From assembly GCA_030760725.1 (NCBI GenBank), contig JASWHV010000002.1:63977900-64041899 (forward strand): a stretch of DNA of 64,000 nt, given 5' to 3'. The position numbers and the translations under genes are program-made. The notes below the pieces were generated by a model, which worked only from the letters and a program-made list of their open reading frames with translations, had not been told where the DNA came from and did no database searches. Numbering within the stretch: position 1 is the stretch's first letter; each line of letters starts with the position of its first letter. The stretch is from Neostapfia colusana (taxonomy: Eukaryota > Streptophyta > Magnoliopsida > Poales > Poaceae). This document shows, piece by piece, positions 22,971-35,093 of the stretch.

Positions 22971-23239
22971 ATCTGTGACACCCGGTTCCGAAAATAGAAC
23001 CAACTGAATGCATATGTGTGCCCAGAATGTTCATCACACATACACATGTAATCCACAAACTGAATTCAGAATATAACCACGAATAAATTGTGTTTAAGTA
23101 ATTTATTACAATGACTCAATGTCTCACTCATTAATATCTAACTTATTCTTGCAGCGGAAGTCTCTAAACGATAGTGGAAATAACTAAACAGCAGACTCCA
23201 ATTTCAACTCCACAGGCATGTTGACGGTAGTGCGCACGC

Positions 23240-24553
23240 CTAGTACTCCACATGGTCCTCGAAGTACTCTTCTCCTGTAGCTGATGTATATGTGGTAATG
23301 CAAGGGTGAGTACATGTCGTACTCAGAAAGTGTGGGAAAAGTATGACATGTAGCTTACAACAAGGTAGGCAATAAAAAGGCTCATTGCAGCAAGCAAATT
23401 TTATTTCAGAAACATGGTAAAAACAGCATCTATTTCTAGGTGAGTTAAATCCCAATATAACCAAGTAAATCAGCAATATTCCTTCACCATAATTCACCAT
23501 TTATCAAGTCTCAACCAGTCATTAATCTTTCTCAAGTTCATCTCATACTCATAAATATTCATAATCCTCTCATATTCATATAACCGAAACCAAACTCATT
23601 TTCATGACCCAAAACAGTCCCAAATCCAATCCCAATGACCATACCATAACCATACATAATAACCATCCCATGTTTTGCCTCTAATCATGGAAGTTTGCCA
23701 GGTGCTTGTGACCGGAAGCACGACCATCATGATAGTTTTACACTCTGCAGAGGTGGCACCACTTTACCCACAAGTTCGTGATTTTGTCACCCGTCGGTGA
23801 CTGCAGAACCTCCATTATACCAGTACACAACCGTCGGTGTATGGCAAAGAGATCACAAAATAGCCTTTACAAAGGGGCTACTAGATGTACGGACTCACTG
23901 ATGTTTCACCGGCAGGCTCGAATCACCATTCTCCCACCCACGGGCCCCCTCTTGTGCCATGCAGTTCCCAGGGCAGTCCTCCTCGACTCTCATTCCCCGC
24001 GCTATCCAACGGTCCATAACAAGCTAGCAACACACCTATTTAATCAGCTAAGCCGCACACATACTTGGCCTTATTGTGGCTCTGTTTTCCTGGCATATTC
24101 TGGCATGAACCGGTCCTTAGATTTACGGCAAGTAAACCACTATCTCATCCAGCAACATCCACGAACCAATCTTGCCTAGATCTCCCCGATTCCATGCTAA
24201 CTATCATCATCAAGTTTCTCATCATCATTATTCTTGTGAGTGCAGTAGCTAAACATGTTTTAATTCAACTTCTCGTACCCCGTAGATTAAGCGAAGCAAA
24301 AAGAAGAAATGACCATACCCGACTCATCAACTTTCCCGGCGATAAGGATGGTTAAAAAAACTAGTAAACTCCTATAAAAGGGTGTCCCATCAAGTTGACT
24401 CAAGCATACGAGTTTTCACAAACAAAACAGTTTCAAAACATGGGATCAAAATGGTCAAGGGGCACTTGCCTTGCTCCCGTGGTTCTTGTTGCTCAAGCGT
24501 CTCGAAGTCTTGGTGCTGTAGTTCCTCGTAGATGGCCTCTTGAGCTTGTCCTT
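23240..24553 (-). other. Candidate spliced ORF inside LTR of C (exons 24470-24553 and 23240-23280)
   Basis: Read on the minus strand, an 84-nt exon follows GAGTAG, gives 27 open codons rich in Gln and Glu (GQAQEAIYEELQHQDFETLE is the first part), and ends at GCAAG|GCAAGTG. The 1189-nt intron ends ACATCAG. The last exon reads 12 codons, TGEEYFEDHVEY, then TAG. The hairpin GAGTAC-GACAT-GTACTC is at 23308-23324. I could not find a convincing first exon in the matching phase. Confidence 0.4.
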
Positions 24554-25053
24554 CTACTCACGACCACGCACATACAAAAATTACAGCAATCAATCATCAT
24601 GCACAAACTTTACTCAAGATGCAATGGGGTAGATGAATGCAAATCCTATGGTGCTGTTTTATTAAACCAGTTTGTACATGTTCTTGCATGTTTTAACGGG
24701 CTTTCATGGGGTTTTATGATGAACAAGGGTGCTGGGATAAAGTGTGGACGTGGTGATGATCCTGACTCAAGATATAGATCAATTCCACCATCAAAAATCG
24801 ATCAAAACACGATCTGTCCACATGCAAAAGTTTCTGCTCGAAGGGGGCAAAGAAAACGGATGCGTAGAAACAACGGCGATGTAGTAAGATGGGTAATGGG
24901 TACCTACCTCACTTCCTTTTGGTGGCAGGGTCTTCCTCCTAGCAATGGCAGCAGCGGGGAAATTTTCTATGGAAGATTAGGGTAGGACAGATAGTCGGCT
25001 TCTTTTCCAGCGACGGCGAGGCGTGACGGGACTCGTCGGCAGGTCTCAACGAC

Positions 25054-25157
25054 GGAGCTCGCTGGCGGGGCTCGATGGCAGGGCTCGACGATGGGGCTTG
25101 ACGGTGGGGCTCGACGGCGGGGCTCGTCGGCGGGGCTCACCGGCGGGGCTCACCGGC
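25054..25157. repeat. 13-bp tandem array in LTR C leader
   Basis: GGGGCT recurs every 13 bases (25093, 25106, 25119, 25132, 25145) within units like GGGGCTCGACGGC. It lies downstream of the TATA box in element sense. Confidence 0.85.
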
Positions 25158-25285
25158 GACCAAACTCCGGCAGAGGGGGGTGCCAACTTGATGACTTGGA
25201 GGGGGAGGGGCTCCAAGTCGGCAACTTGGGGAGGGGGGAGGGGGGGAGGGGGAGGCTGCGGCCAAAAAGGGGGGGGCTGGGGTTG

Positions 25286-25293
25286 TATTTATA
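25286..25293 (-). promoter_or_regulatory. TATA box of LTR C
   Basis: TATAAATA on the minus strand lies between the 20-bp array (upstream) and the leader. It is the same motif as in LTRs I and J. Confidence 0.7.
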
Positions 25294-25520
25294 AGGGGGG
25301 AGAAGGGAGGAGTCCTACTCCAATTGGAACTCAACCAAGAGTTCTAGTCAATTTGGAACTCAACCAACTTTTCCCCTTTAATTTGGTGCAGCAGCATTGG
25401 CGATTAAATTCCCCCAAATGTGGGGAAAATTCCCCTTTTGTGGAATTGGTGAATTTGGAAATTTTGGGGGAAATTTGGGAATGCTCATTCAGCTATCTTT
25501 TTTTTCCATTTCTCACCATT

Positions 25521-25790
25521 TCTAAGTCCTCTTTTCCATTTCTACATTCCCCTCTCCATTTCTATGCCCCATTCTCCATTTCTATATCCCATTCTCCATT
25601 TCTATATTCCCTTCTCCATTTCTATGGTTCTTCCTCCATTTCTATGGTTCTTTCTCCATTTCTATGGTTGTTTCTCCATTTCTATGGTTCATTCTCCACT
25701 TCTATAGTTCTTTCTCCATTTCTATGGTTCTTTCTCCATTTCTATGGTTCATTCTCCATTTCTATAGTTCTTTCTCCATTTATAGTTCCT
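25521..25790. repeat. 20-bp tandem array in U3 of LTR C
   Basis: At least 13 units of TTCTCCATTTCTATGGTTC-type sequence are in strict 20-base register (CCATT ends at 25540, 25560 and so on to 25780). In element sense they lie near the LTR start, upstream of the TATA box, where enhancer repeats would be expected. Confidence 0.95.
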
Positions 25791-25853
25791 TTACAATGCT
25801 TCTCTACATGAAAAATGTATGCAATGCATGGTAATGAATTTGAGGGTGTTACA

Positions 25854-26636
25854 TCAAGATTTCAAGAAAAGGTTTCTTGCCAATGTTAGATGGCATTACT
25901 CTTAGCAAAGAGTTAGTGTCCTTCGACACTTGATGAGCAAAAAAGGATGAGAGCGATTCCTTATGCTTCGGCTATTGGATCCATCATGTATGCCATGCTA
26001 TGTACATGACCAGATATATCCTATGATCTAAGCATCATGAGCAGATATCAATCAGATTCTTGTGAGACTCATTGGACCATTGTTAAAAACATCCTTAAGT
26101 ACTTGAGAAGAACTAAGGATAAGATCTTAGTATTTGGAGGTGAAGAAGAGCTCGTTGTAAAAGGTTATACCAATGCTAGCTTCCACACTGATAAGGATGA
26201 TTCTAGATCGCAATGTAGTTTTGCATTCTGCCTCAATGGAGGGGCAGTGAGCTGGAAAAGTTCCATGCAAGATACAGTAGCAAATTCAACGACGGAGGCG
26301 GAGTATATTGCAGCTTCTGAAGCGTCAAAGGAAGCTGTTTGGATCAGAAAATTTGTTTCTGAGTTGGGTGTTTTTCCTAGTGCGTCCTGTCCTATGTATT
26401 TTTATTGGGAGAATAGTGGAGCCATCGCAAAGGCAAAGGAGCCTAGATCACACAAAAGATCCAAACACATACACCGACGCTATCACCTCATTCGAGAGAT
26501 CATAGACCAAGGTGATGTGAAGATATGCAAGGTGCAAACGGATTTGGATGTTGCGGATCTATTGACAAAGCCTCTTCCACAATCAAAGCATGAAGCGCAC
26601 ACAAGATCTATGGGTATTAGATACTTACATCGGTGA
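25854..26636 (+). pseudogene. Ty1/copia RT end and RNase H, element H (fragment)
   Basis: The start is the C-terminal part of a copia reverse transcriptase, with the typical IPYASAIGSIMYAMLCT stretch followed by TGA where an Arg codon is usual, and an indel upstream. From 26037 an open frame of 199 codons encodes copia RNase H: YTNASFHTD, then SWKSSMQ, STTEAEYIAASEA, SKHIHRRYH and the closing DVADLLTKPLP. It begins in mid-gene at the end of LTR C, which is inserted in it. Upstream gag, protease and integrase would lie left of the nest. Confidence 0.93.
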
Positions 26637-26723
26637 TCATAGTGTGTAGTGGGAGACTTGTGTCGTAACTATGTTTATATACTATTAAATACATTGTTAT
26701 ATGAGTAATCATTATTTACTTTG
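26637..26723 (+). other. Start of the 3' non-coding region of copia H
   Basis: Short AT-rich stretch after the RNase H stop. It ends with the CTTTG target duplication (26719-26723) of solo LTR S and resumes at 30811. Confidence 0.75.
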
Positions 26724-29700
26724 TGTAAGGGCCTCAGTTTTTGACACACATTTGAAGTGTTCATCACTACACCACACACCTTATTTGAGGAAAGTTGATG
26801 AACACAAATGAAGAGCAAGTAACCACCATCAACATGCTCATTAGAGAACAAACTCACATATTGCAAAAGTGGTATTTCCCACATGTGATATAGGTGAGAT
26901 GGACATATGAAAACTCCTACACATTGCTAAGGATGTCCATGCCAAGTTTCACCCAAATTCAAAACCTTTTTAAGGTCATTTTGGGTATAGTTAGAAAGAG
27001 GGCAGTTTGAAACCATATTCAAATTCAAACTGTTTTTATCCCATGAATTTAAAAGTGGGAGGCATATTCTTATTCAACACATTTTTGTGAGCTCACACAC
27101 CAATTTTCACTCCATTTGGAGTTGATCTTGACATGAGCTAAGTGGGACAAATTCAAACTTTATTTGAATTCAAAATTGAACTTGTGCTGAAATTCATTCA
27201 AACCAAACCCAATTTGAATTCTACTCAATTCAAACGGCTCATGGGTGAATAATTTGAATCACCAGGGGTATTTTGGAGCTCACTGTTTACAACAGTGATT
27301 AGGAGTAAATTTCAGAGGTTAAAACCCCGGGTGGGACCCACATGTCATAGAGAGAAGGAGGCAAAACTTGCACACAAAGTCACAGCCTCGGTGGGAAATT
27401 CCGCCGAGCAGCTGTCGGCTGTGCCACCGAGCAGCTACCGGCGCCACCAGCTGCTTCCCCTCTCCGCGCGCTGGCACCCAGGGCGGCTTGATCGCGCCCC
27501 CACACGACCGTCACCGCCTCAACGGGGTGAAGATCGGGTGCCTTCTTATCCCCGTGAGCGACTCGGGGCGGCGCCATTCCTTTTCTTCCCGAGCTCTGGG
27601 TCGATCGGGAAAACACAGCAAACCATCGTGTCCTCGCCTCACCGAGTTGCCAGGCAACATCCTGAGCTCGAGCACCACCCTACCAACGCCTGAACCACTG
27701 GGTTTCGGTCCCTGTTCCCGTGATCAACGACGACCGCCGCAGTTTAGCTGAAGGACGGTGATCGGTCTCACGTGGGCAGCACACTACAGCCACTTCCACG
27801 GCCGAGCAAGGGCGGCAAAAGGAGCGCACGAACTCCACGCTGCTTCCACCTGAAGCTCAAGCCACGCCGTGAACTCTCGCCGGCGAATTCTCAGTTTTTG
27901 CTCCGGCAACCTTAAACTGAGCTTCCGGTACAGTTTCTTTAAATTCTCGCTCTATGATCTTTCGGAGGTTATCAAATCTTGCACATAGATGCTGGACTAG
28001 CCGGCGTTCTTTTCTGCATCCGTGGCGTGAAACTGTCAAGGAGTGACGAATTTCGAGCTCGATCGAGGGCGGTCATGGTGGGCATGATCGGTCACACGGT
28101 GCCGACCGACTTGCCGCCATCCCTGAACCCTTTTGACACCTTGTCGAGCTTCCTAGAAGTACACTGATGCTGTAGGACCATTTGTTCGAGGTGTTGGCGG
28201 GTTAGAACCCAGGGTCGACGGCGCCGAACCTCAACCGAGGCCACGGCACGTCGCCGAGCTATTTCCGGTCACCCCCAGCCCGACCTGACATCACCGACGT
28301 GTTCCTCGACGTCGACAACCCCCTGGCGGCGAGTTTCAGACCATGGGAGGTCCGGCAGCGGCGAGCCGGCGAGCTCCGAGTCTGCTCTGGCGAGGTCGGC
28401 GGCGCGGGCGCGAGAAAACGGCAGGAGGAAGACGAAGCCGGCTGGCCCACGTGTCAGCGGCTGAAGAATTTTAATCGGGATCGGGCTGCAGCCGGGATCA
28501 GCTGTGCTGGCGCGCAAATACCCTGTGAGCTCTGGTGTGCCGGACACCTCCGCGCCCAACACGTGTCCCCGCGGGCCCCGCGAGATTTAAACTTTTCCCC
28601 GATTTTCATAATTCTTCCAAACTTCAAATCCTCATAACATTGGCTAGAAAGCTCCAAATCGAGTGAACCATGTTTTGCTGGATTCAGCTCTCTGAGCACT
28701 TTCCAGCAAATCAAGTTTCACTTAATGAAAATCCTTATTCCTTCAGAATTAATTCCTCAAAGTGTAAAATGTTTGGAATTTTAACTGGAGAATCCTTTGG
28801 AGGAAAATCCTGAAATTTTACTGGGTTGTTCACCAAATTATCCCTGAACTACCATAAAAATTTCAGACCCATTTGAGCTCATTTGATCCACCTAATGGTG
28901 TGATTAGTGAAACTGTTCCAGAGAAAATAGAAAATGTTCAGAAACATTTTCAGAATTTTCTCTGAAATTGTTTAGCTCATATCTTTAGCTAGGAACCTGC
29001 AAATTAAGTGAGACCAACTCCATTATAACCCTCTGAAAATCTAGTTTTCAGAAAGTCATTGTTTGTTTCATGAAAATCCTTAGAACACCCTAAAAGCCTT
29101 CAATTAAGGTCAAGTGCATAATTAATTGTGGAGGGCTCAAATGAGCTTTACTGCAACTAAAACTTGACCAAGTCTGTACCTAGGTTGTAACCAAGCCACA
29201 GTAAAAGTTTCACAGTCATTGGGTCTGTCTAGTGAGAGTTATAGACTTCACAACTTCAAACTCCATACAAATGCATTTAAATTGATACATATATTGCTTC
29301 TATCATGTAGTCACTAAGGTCGAGGAGGAACCCAAAGTCCTAGACTTCGTTACTCCGGAGGAACAGCTAGCCTACGACCAAGAGCAGCAAGGCAAGCTCT
29401 GGTTTGCATTAACCTTTTTACAAATGTTTATTGTTTTGAGCACATCTTTGAATACTGTTGTAATTCTTTGCATTAGAGTCTTGATTGGAAACCCAACTGC
29501 ATAGCCAAGAAAATCATGGGTTGGGTTTAGGATTGCAAAACCCCGTTAGCTACTGCAATGCTAAGATAGAGTAGGATTCGGTACAAGTCGAGTAGTTGGA
29601 ACTACTCGCGAGCATAGGCTAGAGGCACTCGACTCGGGTAGTGATAGCACATGAAACATATGGCAAGAAAATGAGACCAAGCGGAGGGTAAGGACAGCAG

Positions 29701-30805
29701 GACTTTGGGGCCTGTGTGCTGTAGCTCCGCTTGTGTCGATTGAGGACCGAGCCGTGTGCGGGCCTGTTGAACAAGCTAGAACAGTACCGAAGACCTACCG
29801 GCTATATGGGAACCGGGAAACTGATGTAACTCGGGTAGCTGGGTGTTGAGGCATAGCTGGTCGTTCAGAGGGTAGGTTGAGAGCTCGATGTGTAAATCGG
29901 CTGGCGGCACTGAGATGCGCGTGCAGAGACCTCTTGCTCGGGACGATTGGACCGGTTCAACATTTGGCTAACGGGTGAAAGGTAGTCGCGTACGGCGTCC
30001 GTGATGGTTGTTGTAGGAAACATCGAGTACGGGCGTACGTGACAGGTTGTTCGGTTAACCCTGCAGGTGTAAATCGATTATAATCGCTGTTCCTTGCGGT
30101 CAGTGAGTACCACTTGTTCACTGTACCGTGACGTAGAAAGAACAAGCTAGTTACATGTTAAAATGTTGCTGATTGAAAGATGGACTTGATTGCTAATGAC
30201 TGGTGGTAGTTTAGAGCTAACTAAAGTTCATTTCAACTTTGGGCAAAGTACATGAGAGAAATGCGTTTCTTGTTTGATTGCGGCTCTCTCATGTACCTTA
30301 GCGTAAGGTTCTCCACAACCTGCTGCTAAAACTTGAAAGTAAGGTTCTACTAATTAGGCGAGTCCATGCAAATGATTTTTACCTCATGTAACCCACCACC
30401 CCTCATTTAGAAGTTCCAGGTTTAGGTGAGACGGGTCAGACTTGCTGAGCCTTCGTGCTCACTGCTTGTGTTTGAAGCTTTTGCAGGGTTCTATGAGGAA
30501 GGGACTCCCGAAGAGGAGAAGGAACCCCAGGAGGGGAACTCCGTCGAGTGGGAGTCGTGCACGCCGCAGAGTTAGTGTGTGTGTGTGCTAGCAAGGACAC
30601 GTTCAAGGGCTGAACGTGGACTTGATGCGTAGTCTACCCCCGTGAGTGTAGACTGGAACTATTTTGATGTAAACATGTTCATAAACTTGTTTATGTAATA
30701 AAATTTCGCTTCCGCTTTGTACCTTTGACGTGTGTTATCCGGTGCTGTGCAACGCAGCACCCCTCAGCGTAATCCTGGCTCGACAAGACCTTTGGGGCCG
30801 TGTCA
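26724..30805 (+). repeat. Solo LTR S, gypsy, with target duplication
   Basis: It starts TGTAAGGGCC and ends GGGGCCGTGTCA. The flanks are CTTTG at 26719-26723 and CTTTG at 30806-30810, a perfect 5-bp duplication. There is no internal region, so this is a product of LTR-LTR recombination. Its 3' end matches the beginning of the right-hand LTR of element D (63063 on), read in reverse, so the two are one family. It carries the spliced ORF (29311-30575) and AATAAA at 30697-30702. I see no clear TATA box. Confidence 0.95.
29311..30575 (+). other. Candidate spliced ORF inside solo LTR S (exons 29311-29391 and 30487-30575)
   Basis: After CATGTAG, an 81-nt exon gives 26 open codons (KVLDFVTPEEQLAYDQEQQ near its end) and closes at CAAG|GCAAG. 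The 1095-nt intron ends GCTTTTGCAG. The terminal exon reads GFYEEGTPEEEKEPQEG and ends ESCTPQS before TAG. The same last exon, same length and open, is in D's right LTR (63292-63380) with three replacements. The hairpin TGAGC-CTTCGT-GCTCA is at 30446-30461. The first exon and start codon are not identified. Confidence 0.42.
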
Positions 30806-30810
30806 CTTTG

Positions 30811-31602
30811 ATCATCAAGTATGTGACTTGTTCGTGAAACTCTTTGTTAATAATAATGTTGCTCGAAATGATCCCTAGTCTATATCATTATATGAGATAA
30901 CGATGTCATACAGACTAGCTCATGTATTAATTGATGATCACATTTCACGGGTCATAGATATGGAGATATCAAATTAATAACGTGAACACATGTTAGTGAA
31001 CATGGTGTTGGATTGACCCACTACTAGACAGTGCTGGGATTGTTATTTTCATATGTGCCATCAGTTGGTCTTGAGTGATACACCTGCTAGATCCTTAAAC
31101 CTGAGATCACCATTGTTTGTCACTGTGTGTACTTTTGTACTTTGAGACTACCAAACGCTACTCCGTAACTGGGTAGTCATAAAAGTAGTCTTCGGGTACA
31201 TAGTGAAACATAGATTTGGATGTGCGCAAATCAAGATGGGATTTGCCCCTCCTTAATAACAGGAGAGATATCTCTAGGCCCCTAGAGATAGTTGGATTTG
31301 AAAGTGCACGGTCATGCCAAGGTCTTTAAAGGTTAATCACAATGACTAAAAGTTAGTCATGGAATGAATCCACTATTTGATTGAGTGAGTGGTCGAGCTA
31401 TCACAAAGATGGCACGCATCTCGCCTTGAGCTCGACTGGTATCGTGAGGCAAATGGATTAGCATGTGAATGTATCTAGGTTCAACAGATATGATCTTTAT
31501 GTACATTCGGTAGTCAGTATGTCCTGCTAGATACCTCTACTGACTTGTGGATGGAAACGGTTTCCATTCACAACCGACTGCACATGAACCTAACGGGTCA
31601 CA
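30811..31602 (+). other. 3' non-coding region of copia H, middle piece
   Basis: About 0.8 kb without any convincing ORF, between the CTTTG copy of solo LTR S and the TCACA duplication (31598-31602) of T2. It links the RNase H end to the polypurine tract at 44359, so H has nearly 1 kb of non-coding sequence before its 3' LTR. Confidence 0.75.
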
Positions 31603-31849
31603 TGTCACACCCGGTTTCTCCGAAGAACAACCGAGTGAATATCACATGTATGCCAGGATCATTTTCTCATACATGTGATGACAAATAGTGAAGCATCATT
31701 TATTACAAGCCAAGTGTCGAATATAAATAAGTCTTACATAGCAAATGTCTCGATTAACAATAATAAGTTCATCACAAGTAAATAAACTAGCAGCGGAATA
31801 TTATTCTTCAGGGCTCCATCACAGGCGTTGCCCGGGGGTCTCCATGAAC

Positions 31850-34444
31850 CTAGAAACCTTCTTCGGGTCCAAAGTCTTGGTCATTATAGACCACCTCATT
31901 ATCTTGACCTAAGCATCAATATAGACCAACAAATATGCAAGGTTGAGTACCAATGGTACTCAGCAAGTGTGGGAAAATTATATCATGCATGGCTAGAACA
32001 AGGAGAGGTTGAACTCATGGTTAAAGCACTACGCAATTAATACCTATCACCTTAGCTTATTAAACACCTACATTACTACATAGGTGAAATGGTCCCAATC
32101 TCCCATCCCATCATCATAATCAAATAACCATAACTTCATTTCCAATGCTAAGCTCCCTGCTTAACATCCACAACTTCCAAAACCATGAATCCTCTAATCA
32201 TGAATAAGTCCAAGCCGCTCTTGACCGTGAGCACGGCTGTCATGACAGTTTTGACTCTGCAGAGTTTGTACCACTGTACCCACATGTAGTGATTTCATCC
32301 CCCGTTGCCGGGTGGACTAAAAGAACCTCTATTATGCCAGTGGCTACGAACCACATTCACACTTCCCAGGTGTGTAGCCAGGAGATCACTACGAAGCCTT
32401 TACAAAGGGATTCCCGACGAGCATGGGCCCACTAAGGTTTCACCCCCTAACAGCATACAAGAGGCTCCAACCCCGCTGCAGTGGCCCCCTCTTGAGCCTT
32501 GCGGTTCATATGGTAGTCCAGCTGACAGCTATTCCCCGCACCATCCAACACACCCATACTACGCCGGGGATACACCTAATTAATTGGCCAAGCTGCCCCA
32601 TCTCAGCCTGTGGTTGGCACGGTAAAGCCAGGTTACATGCTCTATGAACCGATCCTTAGGATCCAGGCAAGTACTAAACACAAACCCGAGTCTCGTGCAC
32701 CCAGCACACAACCAAAACATCCAACTTGCCTTGATCCCTACCTCTACATAACTCACAATATCTCATTCAAAAGTATGGTAAAATAAACTGATGATCTCAT
32801 ATCCCAAATATCCCATTCTAAGCATGGCTAAGCATATGCATAATAATAAATGACATGATAAAATAAATCCCAACCCAAGCTACAAGGAAACAAGGTAATG
32901 CAATTCTACGGAAACTTCCTAACATGGGTTTCATATTTCATTTGACAATGCAAATAATCCTATCTACACATCCTAGCATAGGATCAAAGTGGTCAAGGAC
33001 ACTTGCCTCCTTCCTGCTGCTCTTGAAATAGGTAGTCCTGATCTTGGAAAGGAATAACTTGCTCTTGAGCAGGTTCTACATCATACCATCACACATAGCA
33101 AAAGAAAAACAACAATCCATAAGACATAGTTCACACTTCCACTTCATACAAACCACACATTCATATTTATGAAAGTCATTCACCATTATATGTATTGTGG
33201 TTACTCTATGTGTGTTGATTTGTGGCTTGCATGCACTTTTAATCATGTGTATATGATTCTTACTTTTGTGTTCACATTTATACTTACATACTATATATAT
33301 GAGTTTCCTATTTAAATAAATAACTTATATTCAATTACTACACCTTTTAGCTACCAAGTGTGCATGGAAGGCATTTTCCTACCCCATATGTATCTTCAGA
33401 CCTTCTACCAACCCTAAACTGAATTCTTTGGATTTTAGAAACTTCATTTATCATTTTCTAGTTATTCATACATAGTTTGCTATATTTTCAGATTTATTTC
33501 CTATGCCTAAATGTGAACTTTATTATGAAAATAACAAGACACATCATCTAAACAGAAAAGGTTCTGATCTAAAATATTTACTAATATATTTTTGACCTTT
33601 TCCTCTGATGTAAACTATTTTACAATTATTTTCCCTATTTTCCAGAACTATTCTTTACTTAAAAATGTGTCCCTAAATGTGAATAATAAATTAAACAGAT
33701 TCATTTCAGCCCAAAATATATTTTTATCTCACTCCAAAGTTTTCTAAATACTGAGAAAGTTTTTAATTTAATTTTGACAATATGTTTGTCCCACTTTTTA
33801 AATTTTAAACACTAGCCACATATTCAATTTCCTAAATTAAATATTAAACAGGGCTAAAAACGTAAACTCACCCCACTACAGGATCTATAATATTATTTTA
33901 ACAATTTTCAGGGGTCTAGCTATACATAACAGAGGAGTTTTTCCTAATTTTTATTAAGTCCAGGGGCTAAAACTGATTTTTAAATGAATTTACATGATTT
34001 TCTGAAGTTCAAGGGGCTAGATCAGAAGTTTCCGGGGCTAGCTCTTATTTCCTGAGAACCCCAGGGGGTAGCACGTAAGATTTCCAGTCTTTATAACGCG
34101 GGGCTGACGTGGACCGTCCGATTTTAAACCGACGGCCGAGATTATAACATCGAACCGGTACGAGGGGATTTAAACCCTACCGTGCGATTTAAAATAAACG
34201 GCGCACAAGCGGCCACGTCGCTCTGATCGAGCGCGGGCGGCACTGCCGGCGGCGCACGGCGGCGGGAAGCGGCGATCTCGCCGGAGACTTTCGGATCTTC
34301 GAGAATTCTTCCTAGAACTGTGATCTTATGGCATAAATCGGTGGAGGAGAGGTCGGGGATCTCACCTCGGGGGTTTTCTTGAGCTCGGAGGTCCTGGAAG
34401 GTGATCGGCGACGAGGTCCAAGGTGAAACCACGGCGAGGCTCAT
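31850..34444 (-). other. Candidate three-exon ORF inside left LTR of T2 (34366-34444, 33007-33075, 31850-31908)
   Basis: This is the only copy where an ATG-initiated frame passes all three exons. ATG at 34444 gives 26 codons (MSLAVVSPWTSS...) plus one base to the donor CGAG|GTGAGAT. The second exon (69 nt) continues in phase and ends at GGAG|GCAAGTG. The third reads QDNEVVYNDQDF...EEGF and stops at TAG (31850-31852). The total is 68 codons plus stop, Gln/Glu/Asp-rich, with no domain I know. T1 and the right LTR of T2 have ACG at the ATG position, a CpG site, so the ATG could be a chance deamination. The second acceptor is TTAG here and CTCAG in the partner LTR. Confidence 0.4.
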
Positions 34445-34636
34445 CGGCGCTGTGTTTACACCGCAAGTCACCGAGTTTTCTGCACCTGCAAGGTTCCCCG
34501 GAGGCGGTGGATCAAGACCAGCGAGTTAGATCGGAATTTCCGAGCGTAGATCGGCCAGAATTCGCCGGAGAAGTCTCGGTTCTCACCGGAGGAAAATCGG
34601 CGGATCGCGTGGGAAAAAACAGAACGAGGCCGGGGT

Positions 34637-34643
34637 TTTTATA
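34637..34643 (-). promoter_or_regulatory. TATA box of left T2 LTR
   Basis: TATAAAA on the minus strand, in the same place as in T1 (342-348) and the right T2 LTR. Confidence 0.7.
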
Positions 34644-35048
34644 GACGGGGGAGGGCGGCTGGGTGGTTTAGATCAAGTTTGCGTCGCCCCCGAACAGAAT
34701 TCGGCTGGAATACGCGAGAATTCCCGATCGGTTTCGATTCGGGTGAGAGAGTACGGCGCTGGCGGGAGGTAGACGATGATCTGGTGGGCCCCGCCTGTCA
34801 GTGGGGGAAAGCGGCGCGTGTGGCTGCGGGCTGGCGCGGGCGCTGGTTGGGCCGGCTGGTGGGTTTTGGCCCACTGGCCGGTTTTTTTCTATTTTCTCTT
34901 TTTCTTTTTCTATTTCTTTTCTGATTTGAGTTTAATTTGAATTCCAGTTTGAATTTGAATTTTTGCAAAACATGCAACGCGTCCAAAAAATTTTAAATTC
35001 CCCTCTTAACAAGATTTAGGGTCTTAACAATATTTTTGGGGTGTTACA

Positions 35049-35062
35049 GCCCTACCCCCCTT
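35049..35062 (-). other. Polypurine tract of T2
   Basis: Minus-strand AAGGGGGGTAGGGC abuts the 3' LTR. It confirms that T2 runs right to left. Confidence 0.9.
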
Positions 35063-35093
35063 AAAAGAAATCTCGTCCTCGAGATTGGTGTTT

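Larger units (their letters stand above)
22974..25853 (-). repeat. 5' LTR of element C
   Basis: On the plus strand it runs from TGTGACACCC to GGGTGTTACA. Reading in element sense, it holds a 20-bp tandem array, a TATA box (25286-25293), a 13-bp array in the untranslated leader, a GT donor near 24914, the spliced ORF (24553 to 23240) and a poly(A) signal (23102-23107). It is about 2.9 kb, shorter than the other LTRs here. Its left side continues into the primer site, and its right side abuts copia element H mid-RT, so C is inserted in H. Confidence 0.92.
31603..35048 (-). repeat. 3' LTR of element T2 (left copy)
   Basis: On the plus strand it runs from TGTCACACCC to GTGTTACA. TCACA precedes it and TCACA follows the partner LTR at 44302-44306. 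It contains a TATA box (34637-34643), the spliced ORF (34444 to 31850) and the poly(A) signal (31699-31704). It is nearly identical to 40858-44301 by eye, so the insertion is recent compared with the other elements. Confidence 0.97.

Noticed and set aside
25023..25811. 262-codon plus-strand ORF with a repetitive aromatic protein
   Set aside because: It runs through the 13-bp and 20-bp arrays of LTR C. The repeats create an open frame by chance, on the antisense strand of the LTR.
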